This document shows positions 27,492 through 36,878 of a DNA stretch of 64,000 bases, in pieces. Where the stretch lies: NCBI GenBank assembly GCA_947495135.1, contig CANLXN010000004.1:342952-406951 (forward strand), read 5' to 3'. The DNA comes from an uncultured Flavobacteriaceae bacterium (GTDB lineage: Bacteria; Bacteroidota; Bacteroidia; Flavobacteriales; Flavobacteriaceae). Within the stretch, counting starts at the first letter, position 1; each line of letters starts with the position of its first letter. The notes under the pieces were generated by a model. It saw only the letters and a program-made list of their open reading frames with translations, was not told the origin of the DNA and searched no databases. The translations under genes were made by a program, and so were the position numbers.

Positions 27492-27845
27492 CTAGTTTGA
27501 AGATATATCCCGCAAATAGGTTCTTAGAGACAGATGAAATAGAATACCACCAAGCAAATCCTCTATCCCAGAAAGCTCCGCCGAATTTACTGCTAAATCT
27601 ATCTTTTGGGAAGGTGTTCGAAGGAGAATGGACCTACAACAAGTTTCCGAATTACAGGAATTACAGCTAGGAGCATTCTTAGCGATGTCAACACAGTACA
27701 AAAAATCTTGAACCTCAGCCTTGTCTAAGTAAAATCCAGTGTCTCTAAAGATAATTTGTATTTTTCCTTTCTGCTCGGCAGGTCTTTTTTTCCAGTAAAA
27801 CCCAAAACCGAATTCATTTTTATATATAGGCTCAATCTCGTTCAT
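27492..27845 (-). CDS. Conserved-looking protein with a cysteine cluster, unknown
   Basis: A 117-residue cytoplasmic protein without signal or membrane helix. The centre has a compact cysteine cluster, CNSCNSETCCRSILL, which could bind zinc or another metal. It opens with an aromatic stretch (GFGFYWKKRP) and ends in a helical region (IEDLLGGILFHLSLRTYLRD). It sits between the peptidoglycan-binding-like gene and recJ on the same strand, with gaps of 60-70 nt. I recognise no family and assign no function. Confidence 0.6.
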   Translation of the reverse strand: MNEIEPIYKNEFGFGFYWKKRPAEQKGKIQIIFRDTGFYLDKAEVQDFLYCVDIAKNAPSCNSCNSETCCRSILLRTPSQKIDLAVNSAELSGIEDLLGGILFHLSLRTYLRDISSN

Positions 27846-27913
27846 ATCATCGAATTATGAGTCTCAAATATAGCTTATTTAGATTTATTCTAAATAATAA
27901 ATTTTCTTAAAAT

Positions 27914-29605
27914 TTAAGGTTTAATGTCTTTTAAGCGAAGTTGTAAACTAACGTTTCCTTGCCACTCATTTTCGTCAATAACGTAGGCAACTTTAAATGC
28001 TTTCCCACTGCATGCGATATCGTGCTTGTCTCCCATTCCGAAACCAATACCCGTAAAATTTTGAGAATTTTCTTGCTTTACAACCACCCGTAAATGACTT
28101 TTATCTTCTCCAACACGTTTTCCGTACCCAATATCCTTCACATTGGATGTCATAAATACGGGTGACATGTTCCCAGGTCCAAAAGGTCCAAATTGTTTCA
28201 ATATTCTAAAAAATTTAGGTGTGATTTGGTCTAAATCAATTTCCATGTCCACTTTTAACTCGGGGTTAAGTAGTTTTGGGTCAATCGATGATCGCACTAC
28301 TTTCTCGAATTCGGTCTTGAAATTTTCATAATCTTTCTCCAATAAAGTAAGACCAGCGGCGTATTTATGTCCGCCAAATTGTTCAATATGCGCTGCGCAA
28401 CCTTCCAACGCATTGTACACATCGAAACCGCTCACAGAGCGAGCAGAAGCTGCTAGTTTTTCGCCACTCTTAGTAAAAACCAAGGTGGGTCTATAGTATG
28501 TTTCAGTGAGTCGAGAGGCAACAATGCCTATAACTCCTTTGTGCCACGACTCGTCGTATACTACAGTAGTCATTCTATCTTCTTCTTTTCTTTCTGAAAT
28601 TTGCTGCAGCGCTTCCTCGGTGATTCGTTTATCGGCTTCTCTCCTGTCCGAATTAAACTGCTCTATTTCTGACGCCCACATACTAGCATCCTCGACGTTT
28701 GTGGCTGTCAACAATGTAACTGCATGATTTCCATGTTTCATTCTACCCGCAGCGTTGATCCTTGGTGCGATCACAAAAACAACATCCGTGATAGTAAGGG
28801 TTTCTTTTTTTAGCTGTTTCAAAATGGCTTTGAAACCAACTCTAGGGTTCGAATTAATCACCTTTAAACCGTAATAAGCTAAAATCCTATTTTCTCCTGT
28901 GATAGGAACGATATCTGCTCCAATTGCTGTAGCAACTAGGTCCAAATACAACAACAGATCATGGATATCTTGGTCTCTTGTAGAACCTAAAGCTTGGATC
29001 AATTTAAATCCTACACCACAACCACATAGTTCTTTGTACGGATATTCGCAATCACTTCTTTTGGGGTCTAGAACCGCTACTGCCGCAGGTAATTGAGAAC
29101 CAGGTCTGTGGTGATCGCAAATAATAAAATCGATCTCTTTTTGAGCGGCATACGCCACCTTATCAATCGCTTTTACCCCACAATCCAAGGCAATTATGAG
29201 CGTGAAATCATTATCTTCTGCGAAGTCAATACCTTGGTAAGAAACTCCATAACCTTCCTCATAACGATCTGGAATGTAAGTGGCTATATTGGGGTAAAAA
29301 GATTTTAAGTAAGAAGAAAGTAAAGCTACGCTTGTAGTTCCATCCACATCATAATCACCATAGACGAGTATGTTTTCTTCCTTGGCAATTGCCGTTTCAA
29401 TTCGCGCCACTGCCTTTTCCATGTCCTTCATTAAAAAAGGATCGTGCAAATCGTCCAAGCTGGGGCGAAAAAATTTCTTGGCCATTTCAAAGGTATCTAT
29501 ACCACGTTGCACTAAGAGTGTGGCAATAGCAGTGTCTACTCCTAATTCTTTCGAAAGGCTGGCGACCTTTGCGGTTTCGGGTTTGGGTTGTAAGGTCCAA
29601 CGCAT
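27914..29605 (-). CDS. recJ: Single-stranded-DNA-specific exonuclease RecJ
   Basis: A 563-residue 5'-3' exonuclease used in recombination and repair. DHH-family metal motifs: GDYDVDG (83-89), ALDCGVK, DHH (164-166) and further on GRMKHGNHAV; the DHHA1 domain has SVSGFDVYNAL and FGGHKYAAGLTL; a C-terminal OB fold begins near KVDMEIDLDQI. Start chosen at the ATG giving MRWTLQPKPE, the usual N-terminus of Flavobacterial RecJ, rather than six residues upstream at 29623. Length is normal for the family. Confidence 0.94.
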   Translation of the reverse strand: MRWTLQPKPETAKVASLSKELGVDTAIATLLVQRGIDTFEMAKKFFRPSLDDLHDPFLMKDMEKAVARIETAIAKEENILVYGDYDVDGTTSVALLSSYLKSFYPNIATYIPDRYEEGYGVSYQGIDFAEDNDFTLIIALDCGVKAIDKVAYAAQKEIDFIICDHHRPGSQLPAAVAVLDPKRSDCEYPYKELCGCGVGFKLIQALGSTRDQDIHDLLLYLDLVATAIGADIVPITGENRILAYYGLKVINSNPRVGFKAILKQLKKETLTITDVVFVIAPRINAAGRMKHGNHAVTLLTATNVEDASMWASEIEQFNSDRREADKRITEEALQQISERKEEDRMTTVVYDESWHKGVIGIVASRLTETYYRPTLVFTKSGEKLAASARSVSGFDVYNALEGCAAHIEQFGGHKYAAGLTLLEKDYENFKTEFEKVVRSSIDPKLLNPELKVDMEIDLDQITPKFFRILKQFGPFGPGNMSPVFMTSNVKDIGYGKRVGEDKSHLRVVVKQENSQNFTGIGFGMGDKHDIACSGKAFKVAYVIDENEWQGNVSLQLRLKDIKP

Positions 29606-30071
29606 AACGATATCAAATTCCAAAACATAACGTCCAAATCCTGAAAATTTCAGAATAAGGAAAAAGTACTTTGGATCTATTTTTTAGAGGGAAGATTAGT
29701 ACGGTTAAAAATACAAAAATCCTATCTAGTAAATGGCGTAAAACTTAAATTCTATTGCACCCTTTTTAGGATGTCAATTTTCAGAAAAAACACTCATAAA
29801 AATTCAGGAAATATCCTGCCAAGTTTGGGTTCTTTAACTCGATATTTACTTACCTAACCGTCATAATTTAGCATTCGGTAAAGTTTAATTTTTGATAAAA
29901 CCCATATTTGATTAGCCAAATGGCCCAGGTGCATTCCAAAAGAAGCGCTTGGGCTACTTATTTATATACTAGTCATATTTAAAAGGTTCATTGCTGCTTT
30001 ATTATAGTGTTCCACTGCTCTTGAGATCTACCTTCTACTTTTTTTAGTATCTTTAAATATAAGCTTGCACT
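29606..30071. other. Intergenic region with a 12-bp stem-loop; no gene seen
   Basis: About 470 bp with no credible ORF. The notable structure is a stem of TGGCCCAGGTGC (29921-29932) with GCGCTTGGGCTA (29945-29956), all pairs or wobbles, loop of 12 nt, without a T run. TATCTTTA lies at 30047-30054, a likely -7 box for the gene at 30072. Confidence 0.45.
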
Positions 30072-31544
30072 ATGAAAAAAATTACGCTACAATTTGTTTG
30101 CATACTGGTATTTCTGTTTGTTGACGTAATCTCGTTGGCTCAAGATGGCACTCCCGATTTGAGTTTCGGAAATAATGGTGTAATAGTCACTCCCCTAAAT
30201 GAAGGTGACAGCTATATAGTTGGTCTTAATCAAGGGCCAAACGATAGAATTATTGTACAAGGGAGAAATTATGATTTTAATCAGAATATGGACTTTAATT
30301 TTATGATCGCATATCTCCAGGATGGTACAATTGACGAGACATTTGGAAATAATGGCAGCCTATGGTCCGATGGTGCAAATGAGTATTATAGAGGTGTCAA
30401 AATACTCGATAATAATAAAATTCTTGTTAAAAGCAATATTAATATTGATTATACTATAACTCGCTTATTTCCTGACGGTACGTTAGATGTTTCTTTTGGA
30501 AATAATGGCCAATTACAACCGTTTACAGCTGGAGTTAGTGGTAGAAGCATGCGAGTAGATTCTGAAAACAATTTACTGGTTTTAGGTACAGCTTTAAATT
30601 CGGGTGATTCTTCAATTGTATTAACCAAATATTCTGAGGACGGTATCCCAGACACTTCGTTTGGTGTTGATGGCATTATATCACATTCAATAGGAAATGT
30701 AACAGACCTAAGAACCTCCACATTTAAAGAGTCTGGTTCCCACCTATTTATTGGTGTGAGTTATTCAGAAAATGAAACAAAGTTCAACAGTATCATAAAA
30801 CTTTTTTTAGATGGAAGTTTGGACACCTCATTTGGGGTAAACGGAATAGCTGTATTACCAATTTCAGAGCCTTATTCAGCATTTTTTTCCGTTTTGGAAA
30901 ATGGTAGTTTCTTGGTGGGTGCTTCCTACTATGATGAAGATGAATACACCGTTGTAAGAAAAACCATAAAACTATTCTCTGATGCAACCCCAGATCTAAA
31001 TTTTGGAACTAATGGAGTATTAGACAATTTTGCGGGTGGTAGAATTCAAGATAATCAACGGTTTGTTTCAAGTTCAAGCTATGGTGATTTTGAGGGCGGC
31101 ATTTCACTGTCTTATTCAAGGTTTTTTCAGAATGGTAGCCTCGATAATAGTTTTGATTTTAGTTCTAATTATGGAGAACTGGGGTCTGTAAGTTCAACTG
31201 AGTTGAACGATGGGAAAATTTTAATTGTAGGAACTGATATCTGGTACAATGGTCCTGAAATTAATTTAGTACTTCAACGCTTCAATAACAACCCGTTAAG
31301 CATGGAAGATAATCAGCTACGTAACTTAAAATTGTATCCCAACCCCTCCAACGGTGTTTTCACCCTTAAAGGGCTCCAACTGCAAGCTTCTGAAACACCA
31401 TATCAAATCTCGGATATTTCAGGGAAACTAATACAGAAAGGAACTTTAACTGGGACCGAAACCACTATCGACTTATCTCAAGCACAAAGCGGCATCTATT
31501 TTCTGTTTACTGCAGGACAAAGCATGAAATTAATCAAGCAATAA
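30072..31544 (+). CDS. Delta-60 repeat protein with type-A T9SS sorting domain
   Basis: A 490-residue secreted protein. Signal peptide about 1-24 (ILVFLFVDVISLAQ). Seven repeats of the delta-60 type (DGTPDLSFGNNGV, DGTIDETFGNNGS, DGTLDVSFGNNGQ, DGIPDTSFGVDGI and so on), spaced about 50-60 residues, predict a beta-propeller. The C-terminal about 75 residues (LYPNPSNGVFTLKG, SDISGKLIQKG, SGIYFLFTAG) form a type-A T9SS sorting signal. It should be exported by the type IX system and attached to the surface; the ligand is unknown. No terminator is visible after it. Confidence 0.88.
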   Translation: MKKITLQFVCILVFLFVDVISLAQDGTPDLSFGNNGVIVTPLNEGDSYIVGLNQGPNDRIIVQGRNYDFNQNMDFNFMIAYLQDGTIDETFGNNGSLWSDGANEYYRGVKILDNNKILVKSNINIDYTITRLFPDGTLDVSFGNNGQLQPFTAGVSGRSMRVDSENNLLVLGTALNSGDSSIVLTKYSEDGIPDTSFGVDGIISHSIGNVTDLRTSTFKESGSHLFIGVSYSENETKFNSIIKLFLDGSLDTSFGVNGIAVLPISEPYSAFFSVLENGSFLVGASYYDEDEYTVVRKTIKLFSDATPDLNFGTNGVLDNFAGGRIQDNQRFVSSSSYGDFEGGISLSYSRFFQNGSLDNSFDFSSNYGELGSVSSTELNDGKILIVGTDIWYNGPEINLVLQRFNNNPLSMEDNQLRNLKLYPNPSNGVFTLKGLQLQASETPYQISDISGKLIQKGTLTGTETTIDLSQAQSGIYFLFTAGQSMKLIKQ

Positions 31545-31643
31545 ATTGGGCTAAACTCCTTTGCGAATTTGACAGTTGAAATTTGGAATTTTCTTTGGGC
31601 GTTTCGTACATTGGTAACTGTAAATCAACTTAAAAATATTTAT

Positions 31644-32234
31644 ATGCCTTTAGTAACTCCGCTCTCTGCAGATCACGATCCGGACACGCGAGAATTAGCC
31701 GAATTTTTTAATGAAACCTTAGGCTTCTGCCCTAACAGCGTACTTACCATGCAACGCAGACCGGCCATTAGCAAAGCGTTCATCAACCTCAACAAAGCCG
31801 TCATGGCCAATGAGGGTCGTGTGACTTCAGCTTTAAAAAGAATGATCGCATGGGTAAGCAGTAACTCCACCGGTTGCAGATATTGCCAAGCACATGCCAT
31901 TCGTGCTGCCGAACGTTACGGAGCAGAACAAGAACAACTAGACAATATCTGGGAATACAGAACGCACCCAGCTTTTAGTGAAGCAGAAAGAGCAGCTTTG
32001 GATTTTTCGCTTCAAGCTTCTCAAGTACCAAATGGAGTAGACGAGGAAATTAAAAAACGCCTTTACGAACATTGGGATGAAGGTGAAATTGTAGAAATGT
32101 TAGGTGTAATATCCCTCTTTGGATACCTCAATCGATGGAACGATTCAATGGGAACATCTATTGAAGACGGAGCCGTGGAAAGTGGCGACCAATATTTGGG
32201 AAAACACGGTTGGAATAAAGGAAAACACCTTTAA
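31644..32234 (+). CDS. Carboxymuconolactone decarboxylase/AhpD-like protein
   Basis: A 196-residue all-helical protein of the AhpD-like peroxidase-related family. The redox motif is Cys-78-x-x-Cys-81 with His-84 (STGCRYCQAHAIRAAERYG), the arrangement used to reduce peroxides or peroxidase partners. Helical blocks EAERAALDFSLQAS and EIVEMLGVISLFGYLNRW are typical. Start chosen at 31644 (MPLVTPL) because the 25 residues upstream have no family resemblance. A terminator follows. The actual redox partner is unknown. Confidence 0.82.
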   Translation: MPLVTPLSADHDPDTRELAEFFNETLGFCPNSVLTMQRRPAISKAFINLNKAVMANEGRVTSALKRMIAWVSSNSTGCRYCQAHAIRAAERYGAEQEQLDNIWEYRTHPAFSEAERAALDFSLQASQVPNGVDEEIKKRLYEHWDEGEIVEMLGVISLFGYLNRWNDSMGTSIEDGAVESGDQYLGKHGWNKGKHL

Positions 32235-32253
32235 TATATACCAATTAAAAGGA

Positions 32254-32287
32254 AGCCTCATTAGTTATATACTTATGAGGTTTTTTT
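32254..32287 (+). terminator. Intrinsic terminator after the AhpD-like gene
   Basis: CCTCAT pairs with ATGAGG over a 13-nt loop and ends in seven Ts. Confidence 0.7.
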
Positions 32288-32320
32288 CTTCGGAAATTTT
32301 CACAGGAACGCACTTGCTTT

Positions 32321-32893
32321 CTAGCCCAAAGAGTGCTTTATTTTTTTTTGAAGTTCAGACACGACACTTTGCTCGAACCAAGGGTTTTTAGTTAGCCAAA
32401 ATCGATTTCTTGGAGATGGATGTGGCAGTGGAAAATAAGTAGGAAGGTATTCTTCAAAATTCTCAACGGTCTCTGTTAGTGTTCTCCTTGCGTCGCTTTT
32501 TAAATAGTATTTCTGTGCGTACATCCCGATTAGAATAACCAGTTCTATTTTGGGCATCTTCTCTAGTAATATCTCGTGCCATTGAGGCGCACATTCGGGT
32601 CTTGGAGGCAGGTCTCCTGTTTTTCCCTTACCGGGATAACAAAACCCCATAGGAACGATTGCTATTTTGGTCTCGTCATAAAATTCCTCTAAAGATAAAT
32701 CCAACCATTTTCTCAACTGTTTTCCGCTGGCATCGTCCCAAGGAATTCCAGAAGCGTGTACTTTGGTGCCTGGCGCCTGACCAATAATCACCACTTTAGC
32801 ATCTGGATGCGCAGTAATCACAGGCCTAGGTCCTAAAATAAGGTGTTCTTTGCAAATCTCACATGCTTTTATGTTTTTGAGTAATTGTTTCAT
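32321..32893 (-). CDS. Uracil-DNA glycosylase family protein
   Basis: A 190-residue protein of the UDG superfamily. Motif 1 GQAPGTKVHASGIPWDDASG carries the water-activating loop, and LPHPSPRNRFWLTKNPWF is the DNA-intercalating motif 2. It starts with CEICKEHL but lacks the other cysteines of the iron-sulphur families 4 and 5. It is most like the short UDG-family proteins common in many bacteria, not classic Ung; uracil excision is inferred. Its ATG overlaps the rsmI stop by one base (TAATG), so translation is coupled. Confidence 0.85.
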   Translation of the reverse strand: MKQLLKNIKACEICKEHLILGPRPVITAHPDAKVVIIGQAPGTKVHASGIPWDDASGKQLRKWLDLSLEEFYDETKIAIVPMGFCYPGKGKTGDLPPRPECAPQWHEILLEKMPKIELVILIGMYAQKYYLKSDARRTLTETVENFEEYLPTYFPLPHPSPRNRFWLTKNPWFEQSVVSELQKKIKHSLG

Positions 32894-33567
32894 TACTTCT
32901 TTCCAGCAACTACCACAACCAATTCTCCTTTGGGAGGCTTGTTTTCAAAATGACTTAGCACTTCACTCACAGTTCCCCTAATGGTTTCTTCATGTAACTT
33001 ACTCAATTCTCTCGAAACTGAAATTTGTCTTTCGGCTCCAAAAAATTCAACAAAACTGTTCAGCGTCTTTACCAATTTGTGAGGTGATTCATAAATAATG
33101 ATCGTTCGGCTTTCTTCCGCCAACAACTGCATTCTGGTTTGTCTTCCTTTTTTCACGGGAAGAAACCCCTCAAATACGAACTTATCGTTTGGAAGTCCGC
33201 TATTTACTAATGCTGGTACAAACGCGGTTGCGCCAGGGAGGCAATCCACTTCAATTCCAGCTTCTACACAGGCTCGAGTAAGCAAAAATCCCGGATCACT
33301 AATAGCAGGAGTACCTGCATCGCTTATAAGGGCTATGTTTTCACCCAATTTTATACGTTGTACAATACCTTCAGTAGTTTTATGCTCGTTATGCATATGG
33401 TGCGAGTGCATATGGGTAGCAATCTCAAAATGCTTGAGTAATTTTCCGCTGGTACGCGTATCTTCAGCTAAAATGAGATCTACTTCCTTTAAAACCTCAA
33501 CGGCACGAAAAGTCATGTCTTTTAGATTTCCAATTGGTGTTGGTACTAGGTATAGTTTTCCCGTCAT
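32893..33567 (-). CDS. rsmI: 16S rRNA (cytidine-1402-2'-O)-methyltransferase
   Basis: A 224-residue SAM-dependent methyltransferase of the tetrapyrrole methylase fold that 2'-O-methylates C1402 of 16S rRNA. The family start LYLVPTPIGNLKDMTFRAVE is clear, with LAEDTRTSGKLLKHF, ALISDAGTPAISDPGF and VDCLPGATAFVPALVNSG. It lacks the C-terminal HTH extension and ends at VVVVAGKK, near normal core length. It leads an operon with the glycosylase gene. Confidence 0.94.
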   Translation of the reverse strand: MTGKLYLVPTPIGNLKDMTFRAVEVLKEVDLILAEDTRTSGKLLKHFEIATHMHSHHMHNEHKTTEGIVQRIKLGENIALISDAGTPAISDPGFLLTRACVEAGIEVDCLPGATAFVPALVNSGLPNDKFVFEGFLPVKKGRQTRMQLLAEESRTIIIYESPHKLVKTLNSFVEFFGAERQISVSRELSKLHEETIRGTVSEVLSHFENKPPKGELVVVVAGKK

Positions 33568-33680
33568 AATCTTAATAGTAGGAGTGCTTAATTTTCAAGA
33601 GTGTATGCGATAATTAGCCCCTTGGTGATTTGTTGTTATTTTATGCGGTTATTATATATGTTGGTGTCAATTCCAGCAAA

Positions 33681-34037
33681 TTAGTACCTCACCTCTTTTC
33701 CGAAGAAATAGGAAAGCGTCAAAGACAAAAGCCCTATTAGAGCTAAGGTAGCACCGCCGTCGTTTGCATGTAAATGAGCAGTCGTTGCCAAAACCATGTC
33801 AAAAAATAGGCCGGCATAAGCCCATTCTGTAAGCCATGCACTTTTTCTCCACAAAATCATGATGATAGCCAAAACCTTGGCTACTGCTAATGGGATTACA
33901 ATATAACTGGGGTAATTAAAAGACTCAAAGAACCCTTCGATCATTTCTGTTTTTGTAAAATACATCGTGGCAGAAAACAACATAATCCCACAAAGAAGAA
34001 GCGTTGATATCCAATAAATTGCTTTTTGAATTTTCAT
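33681..34037 (-). CDS. DoxX-like membrane protein
   Basis: A 118-residue protein with four hydrophobic helices. It begins AIYWISTLLLCGIMLFSA and includes YIVIPLAVAKVLAIIMIL, as in DoxX-like proteins. The family is linked to quinone or thiosulfate chemistry in a few cases, but most members are uncharacterised. It lies downstream of the gene at 34094 with a 56-nt gap. Confidence 0.75.
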   Translation of the reverse strand: MKIQKAIYWISTLLLCGIMLFSATMYFTKTEMIEGFFESFNYPSYIVIPLAVAKVLAIIMILWRKSAWLTEWAYAGLFFDMVLATTAHLHANDGGATLALIGLLSLTLSYFFGKEVRY

Positions 34038-34093
34038 GGTTTTTAAAATGCTAGAAGAGGACTCTTTGCTAGCTTAAGCATGCTTTCGAGAAG

Positions 34094-34933
34094 TTAGTTA
34101 AAACTTTTCTCAACGATGTTCATAAAGCGCTTTGAGTATTCTTCTTTATGGAGCCAATAATTATAATCTGGTTTTACCTTTCCTTTGATAAAAGTTTCTG
34201 CATCTTCAAAGGTCGAAAAGGTGCTTATTTGGGACAGTACACGAGTATAATCTTGGGTCTTACCATCAAAGAGATGTTTCACAAATGCCAAGCGGTCGTT
34301 GAGTCCAATGTTTAAGCCTCTTGTTACAGCATCATTGATGGATTTGGGTCTATCCACATCATTTGTTTTTGGCGCTTCCGCCTCTTCAAGTTCGTGTTTA
34401 ACTAGGTCATTTTCGCTAGTTACAACTTCCTCATTCACTTGAATTGCCGCAAGTTCTTTTCGTTCAAATACTGGCATTTCTTGATAATTAGAAGCGAATT
34501 CTTCTAAATCATTTTTTTGATAAAGTTGTTTGGGCAATACCTCTTCCAGCAGCGCATCTACTTTTTGCGATTCTTCCGGCATTTGAGCGACCAAATCCTT
34601 TATCTTTTCAATTAATGGTTCTACAATCTGATCTTGATTATCTGGCTGAGGAACGGGCTTAGGGTCTTTAAACCAATTGTTCTCCCTGTAGCTTTTAGAA
34701 TCGAGCGATTCCTCTCTGTCTTTACGCTTAGCCCCTTCAATTACTTCTGGTGTTATATGAGCGGCAGGCTCCTTAGAGGTTCCTAACAATTGCTCTTCTA
34801 GATAATGTAAAACACTAAGTTTTTCGAACAACTTACCCACTAGTTCTTTCATATGGGCAGTTTCAAATCCATTTTTCGCCGCACTCAATTCAGCTCCTAT
34901 TTGGCTTATTTCTTTTTGCAGTTCCTTCTTCAT
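34094..34933 (-). CDS. Conserved Flavobacterial-type protein, unknown function
   Basis: A 279-residue soluble protein. The N-terminal 60 residues form helices with a heptad-like pattern (KEISQIGAELSAAKNGFE, LVGKLFEKLSVLHYLEEQL). The middle (65-190) is acidic and probably disordered. The last 90 residues (SINDAVTRGLNIGLNDRLAF to the end) form a compact helical domain that looks like the conserved part. No catalytic motif is seen. It is divergent from tdk. Function unknown. Confidence 0.65.
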   Translation of the reverse strand: MKKELQKEISQIGAELSAAKNGFETAHMKELVGKLFEKLSVLHYLEEQLLGTSKEPAAHITPEVIEGAKRKDREESLDSKSYRENNWFKDPKPVPQPDNQDQIVEPLIEKIKDLVAQMPEESQKVDALLEEVLPKQLYQKNDLEEFASNYQEMPVFERKELAAIQVNEEVVTSENDLVKHELEEAEAPKTNDVDRPKSINDAVTRGLNIGLNDRLAFVKHLFDGKTQDYTRVLSQISTFSTFEDAETFIKGKVKPDYNYWLHKEEYSKRFMNIVEKSFN

Positions 34934-35035
34934 AACTTTTTAGACTTTATATCTTTCTGCTCACTTTTGTTTTGTTAAATTTACGCATCCTATATGTAAA
35001 CGTCAAAATTTTCTATTTTATTCTCAAAGTAAGTT

Positions 35036-35677
35036 ATGTTTCTCGAAAATACAGTAAATCAAAAAGAGCAATTTGGGTGGATTGAAGTGATCTGCGGCTC
35101 CATGTTTTCGGGAAAAACCGAGGAGCTCATAAGAAGGCTTAAACGTGCACAATTTGCGCGCCAAAAAGTAGAGATTTTTAAACCTACTGTGGATGTGCGA
35201 TACGATGAAGATGAAGTGGTTTCTCACGATAGCAATAAAATTCGATCTACACCCGTTCCTGCGGCGGCTAATATTCCCATTTTGGCAGATGGGTGCGATG
35301 TAGTGGGAATTGACGAAGCCCAATTCTTTGATGCGGAAATTGTAAAAGTCTGCAACGACCTTGCAAACAGAGGAGTACGAGTAATAGTGGCTGGACTTGA
35401 TATGGATTATAAAGGAAATCCTTTTGGTCCTATGCCTGCTTTGATGGCAACTGCAGAATATGTTACAAAAGTGCACGCCGTTTGCCCGCGCACTGGTAAT
35501 CTCGCAAACTACAGTTTTAGAAAATCCCAAAGCGACGATTTGGTATTACTGGGAGAAACAGAAGAATATGAACCATTAAGCAGAGCAGCCTACTACAAAG
35601 CAATGCTGAGAGAAAAACTGAGAAAAATGGATGTAAATAGTCCAGAACAGCTTCCATCAAAAAATGAAGGGAAATAA
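35036..35677 (+). CDS. tdk: Thymidine kinase
   Basis: A 213-residue type II thymidine kinase that makes dTMP from thymidine and ATP. P-loop GSMFSGKT is at about 23-30, followed by [20 protein letters not shown] holds the catalytic Glu; [16 protein letters not shown] and [12 protein letters not shown] form the lasso region. The zinc ribbon expected there is mostly lost: CxxC has become CPRT and the second CR.C pair has become SRAA, so zinc may not be bound. The TAA overlaps the alr ATG by one base. Confidence 0.92.
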   Translation: MFLENTVNQKEQFGWIEVICGSMFSGKTEELIRRLKRAQFARQKVEIFKPTVDVRYDEDEVVSHDSNKIRSTPVPAAANIPILADGCDVVGIDEAQFFDAEIVKVCNDLANRGVRVIVAGLDMDYKGNPFGPMPALMATAEYVTKVHAVCPRTGNLANYSFRKSQSDDLVLLGETEEYEPLSRAAYYKAMLREKLRKMDVNSPEQLPSKNEGK

Positions 35678-36798
35678 TGGCTTCTGAAAGGCAAAAATTT
35701 CCTGAAACCGTTTTGGAAATTGACCTAACGGCTCTTGGTCACAATTACAACTATCTTACTTCTAAATTGAAGCCTGAAACAATGCTTATGGGCGTTGTAA
35801 AGGCCTTCGGATATGGAAGCGATGCGAACGCAGTTGCCAAAGAATTGGTTCAATTAGGTGTTGACTATTTTGCAGTGGCCTATACTCCAGAAGGAGTGGC
35901 GCTCAGAGATGCTGGAATTGAAACTCCGATTTTGGTATTACATCCGCAGCCTAATAACTTTGAAACACTCATTGATCGTTGCTTAGAACCAGCTATTTAT
36001 AGTACTCGGATTTTCAAAGCATTTGTAGCAATTGCTGAAGAAAAAGCTCAAAAAAATTATCCCGTTCACATCAAATTCAATACTGGGTTGAATCGTCTTG
36101 GTTTTGGTGAAAACGATGTGGCTTGGATTCACGATGCATTATCCGAAACGAGTAGTATCAAAGTACGGTCTATCTTTTCACACTTAGCCGCTAGCGAGGA
36201 TCTGAATGAGCGAGATTTCACTTTACAGCAGATAACTCAGTTTAAGAAAATTTCAGAAGAGCTTATTAAAAAACTCAATTACAGACCTTTCCTTCATCAA
36301 AGCAATACTTCTGCGATTATTAATTACCCGGAGGCTCAATTCGATTTGGTTCGCACTGGTATAGGTCTATATGGTTATGGAAATTCTCCTGAAGAGGATA
36401 ACGAGCTTCGCCCTGTTGCCAAACTTACTTCTGTCATCTCTCAAATCCATTTTATAAAACCAAATGAAAGTGTTGGCTACAACAGATCGCATATCGCCAA
36501 AGAACATGAGAAAATGGCCACTATCCCAATAGGACATGCAGATGGAATTTCTAGACAACTTGGAAACAACCGAGGCGCTGTTATTATCCACGGACAAAAG
36601 GCGCCTATTATTGGAAATGTATGTATGGATATGATAATGGTAAACATTACAGATATTGCCTGTGAAGAAGGAGATATGGTTACCATAATAGGAGAAAACC
36701 AATCGGCTTCAACTCTTGCCTTATCTATGAATAGTATTTCATATGAGCTGTTAACTGCTATTTCTCAACGTGTAAAAAGGGTCGTTTGCCGAAAATAG
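35677..36798 (+). CDS. alr: Alanine racemase
   Basis: A 373-residue PLP enzyme that interconverts L- and D-alanine for peptidoglycan. The PLP lysine is in MGVVKAFGYGSDA (canonical VVKANAYGHG). The second catalytic base, Tyr of the VSYGATY block, is kept in SVGYNRSHIA. IGHADG has His where many racemases have Tyr; this is the neighbouring, non-essential Tyr. VCMDMIMVNIT closes the site. Translation is coupled to tdk by the TAATG overlap. Confidence 0.92.
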   Translation: MASERQKFPETVLEIDLTALGHNYNYLTSKLKPETMLMGVVKAFGYGSDANAVAKELVQLGVDYFAVAYTPEGVALRDAGIETPILVLHPQPNNFETLIDRCLEPAIYSTRIFKAFVAIAEEKAQKNYPVHIKFNTGLNRLGFGENDVAWIHDALSETSSIKVRSIFSHLAASEDLNERDFTLQQITQFKKISEELIKKLNYRPFLHQSNTSAIINYPEAQFDLVRTGIGLYGYGNSPEEDNELRPVAKLTSVISQIHFIKPNESVGYNRSHIAKEHEKMATIPIGHADGISRQLGNNRGAVIIHGQKAPIIGNVCMDMIMVNITDIACEEGDMVTIIGENQSASTLALSMNSISYELLTAISQRVKRVVCRK

Positions 36799-36817
36799 CT
36801 CGCACCAACTCTTTAAG

Positions 36818-36849
36818 TTTTGTTAAAAGTGTCAATTTGGTTAACTTCG
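36818..36849 (+). promoter_or_regulatory. Bacteroidota-type promoter of mscL
   Basis: TTTTG (36818-36822), exactly 19 nt, then TAACTTCG (36842-36849), one base from TAnnTTTG. The ATG of mscL follows 30 nt later. Confidence 0.65.
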
Positions 36850-36878
36850 GTACTTATTAACTCTTAAACCAATCAATT

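Noticed and set aside
35677..36798. Loss of the catalytic Tyr in alanine racemase (IGHADG)
   Set aside because: Counting back from the CMD motif shows the catalytic Tyr lies earlier, in GYNRSH, and is conserved; the changed residue is a neighbouring Tyr.
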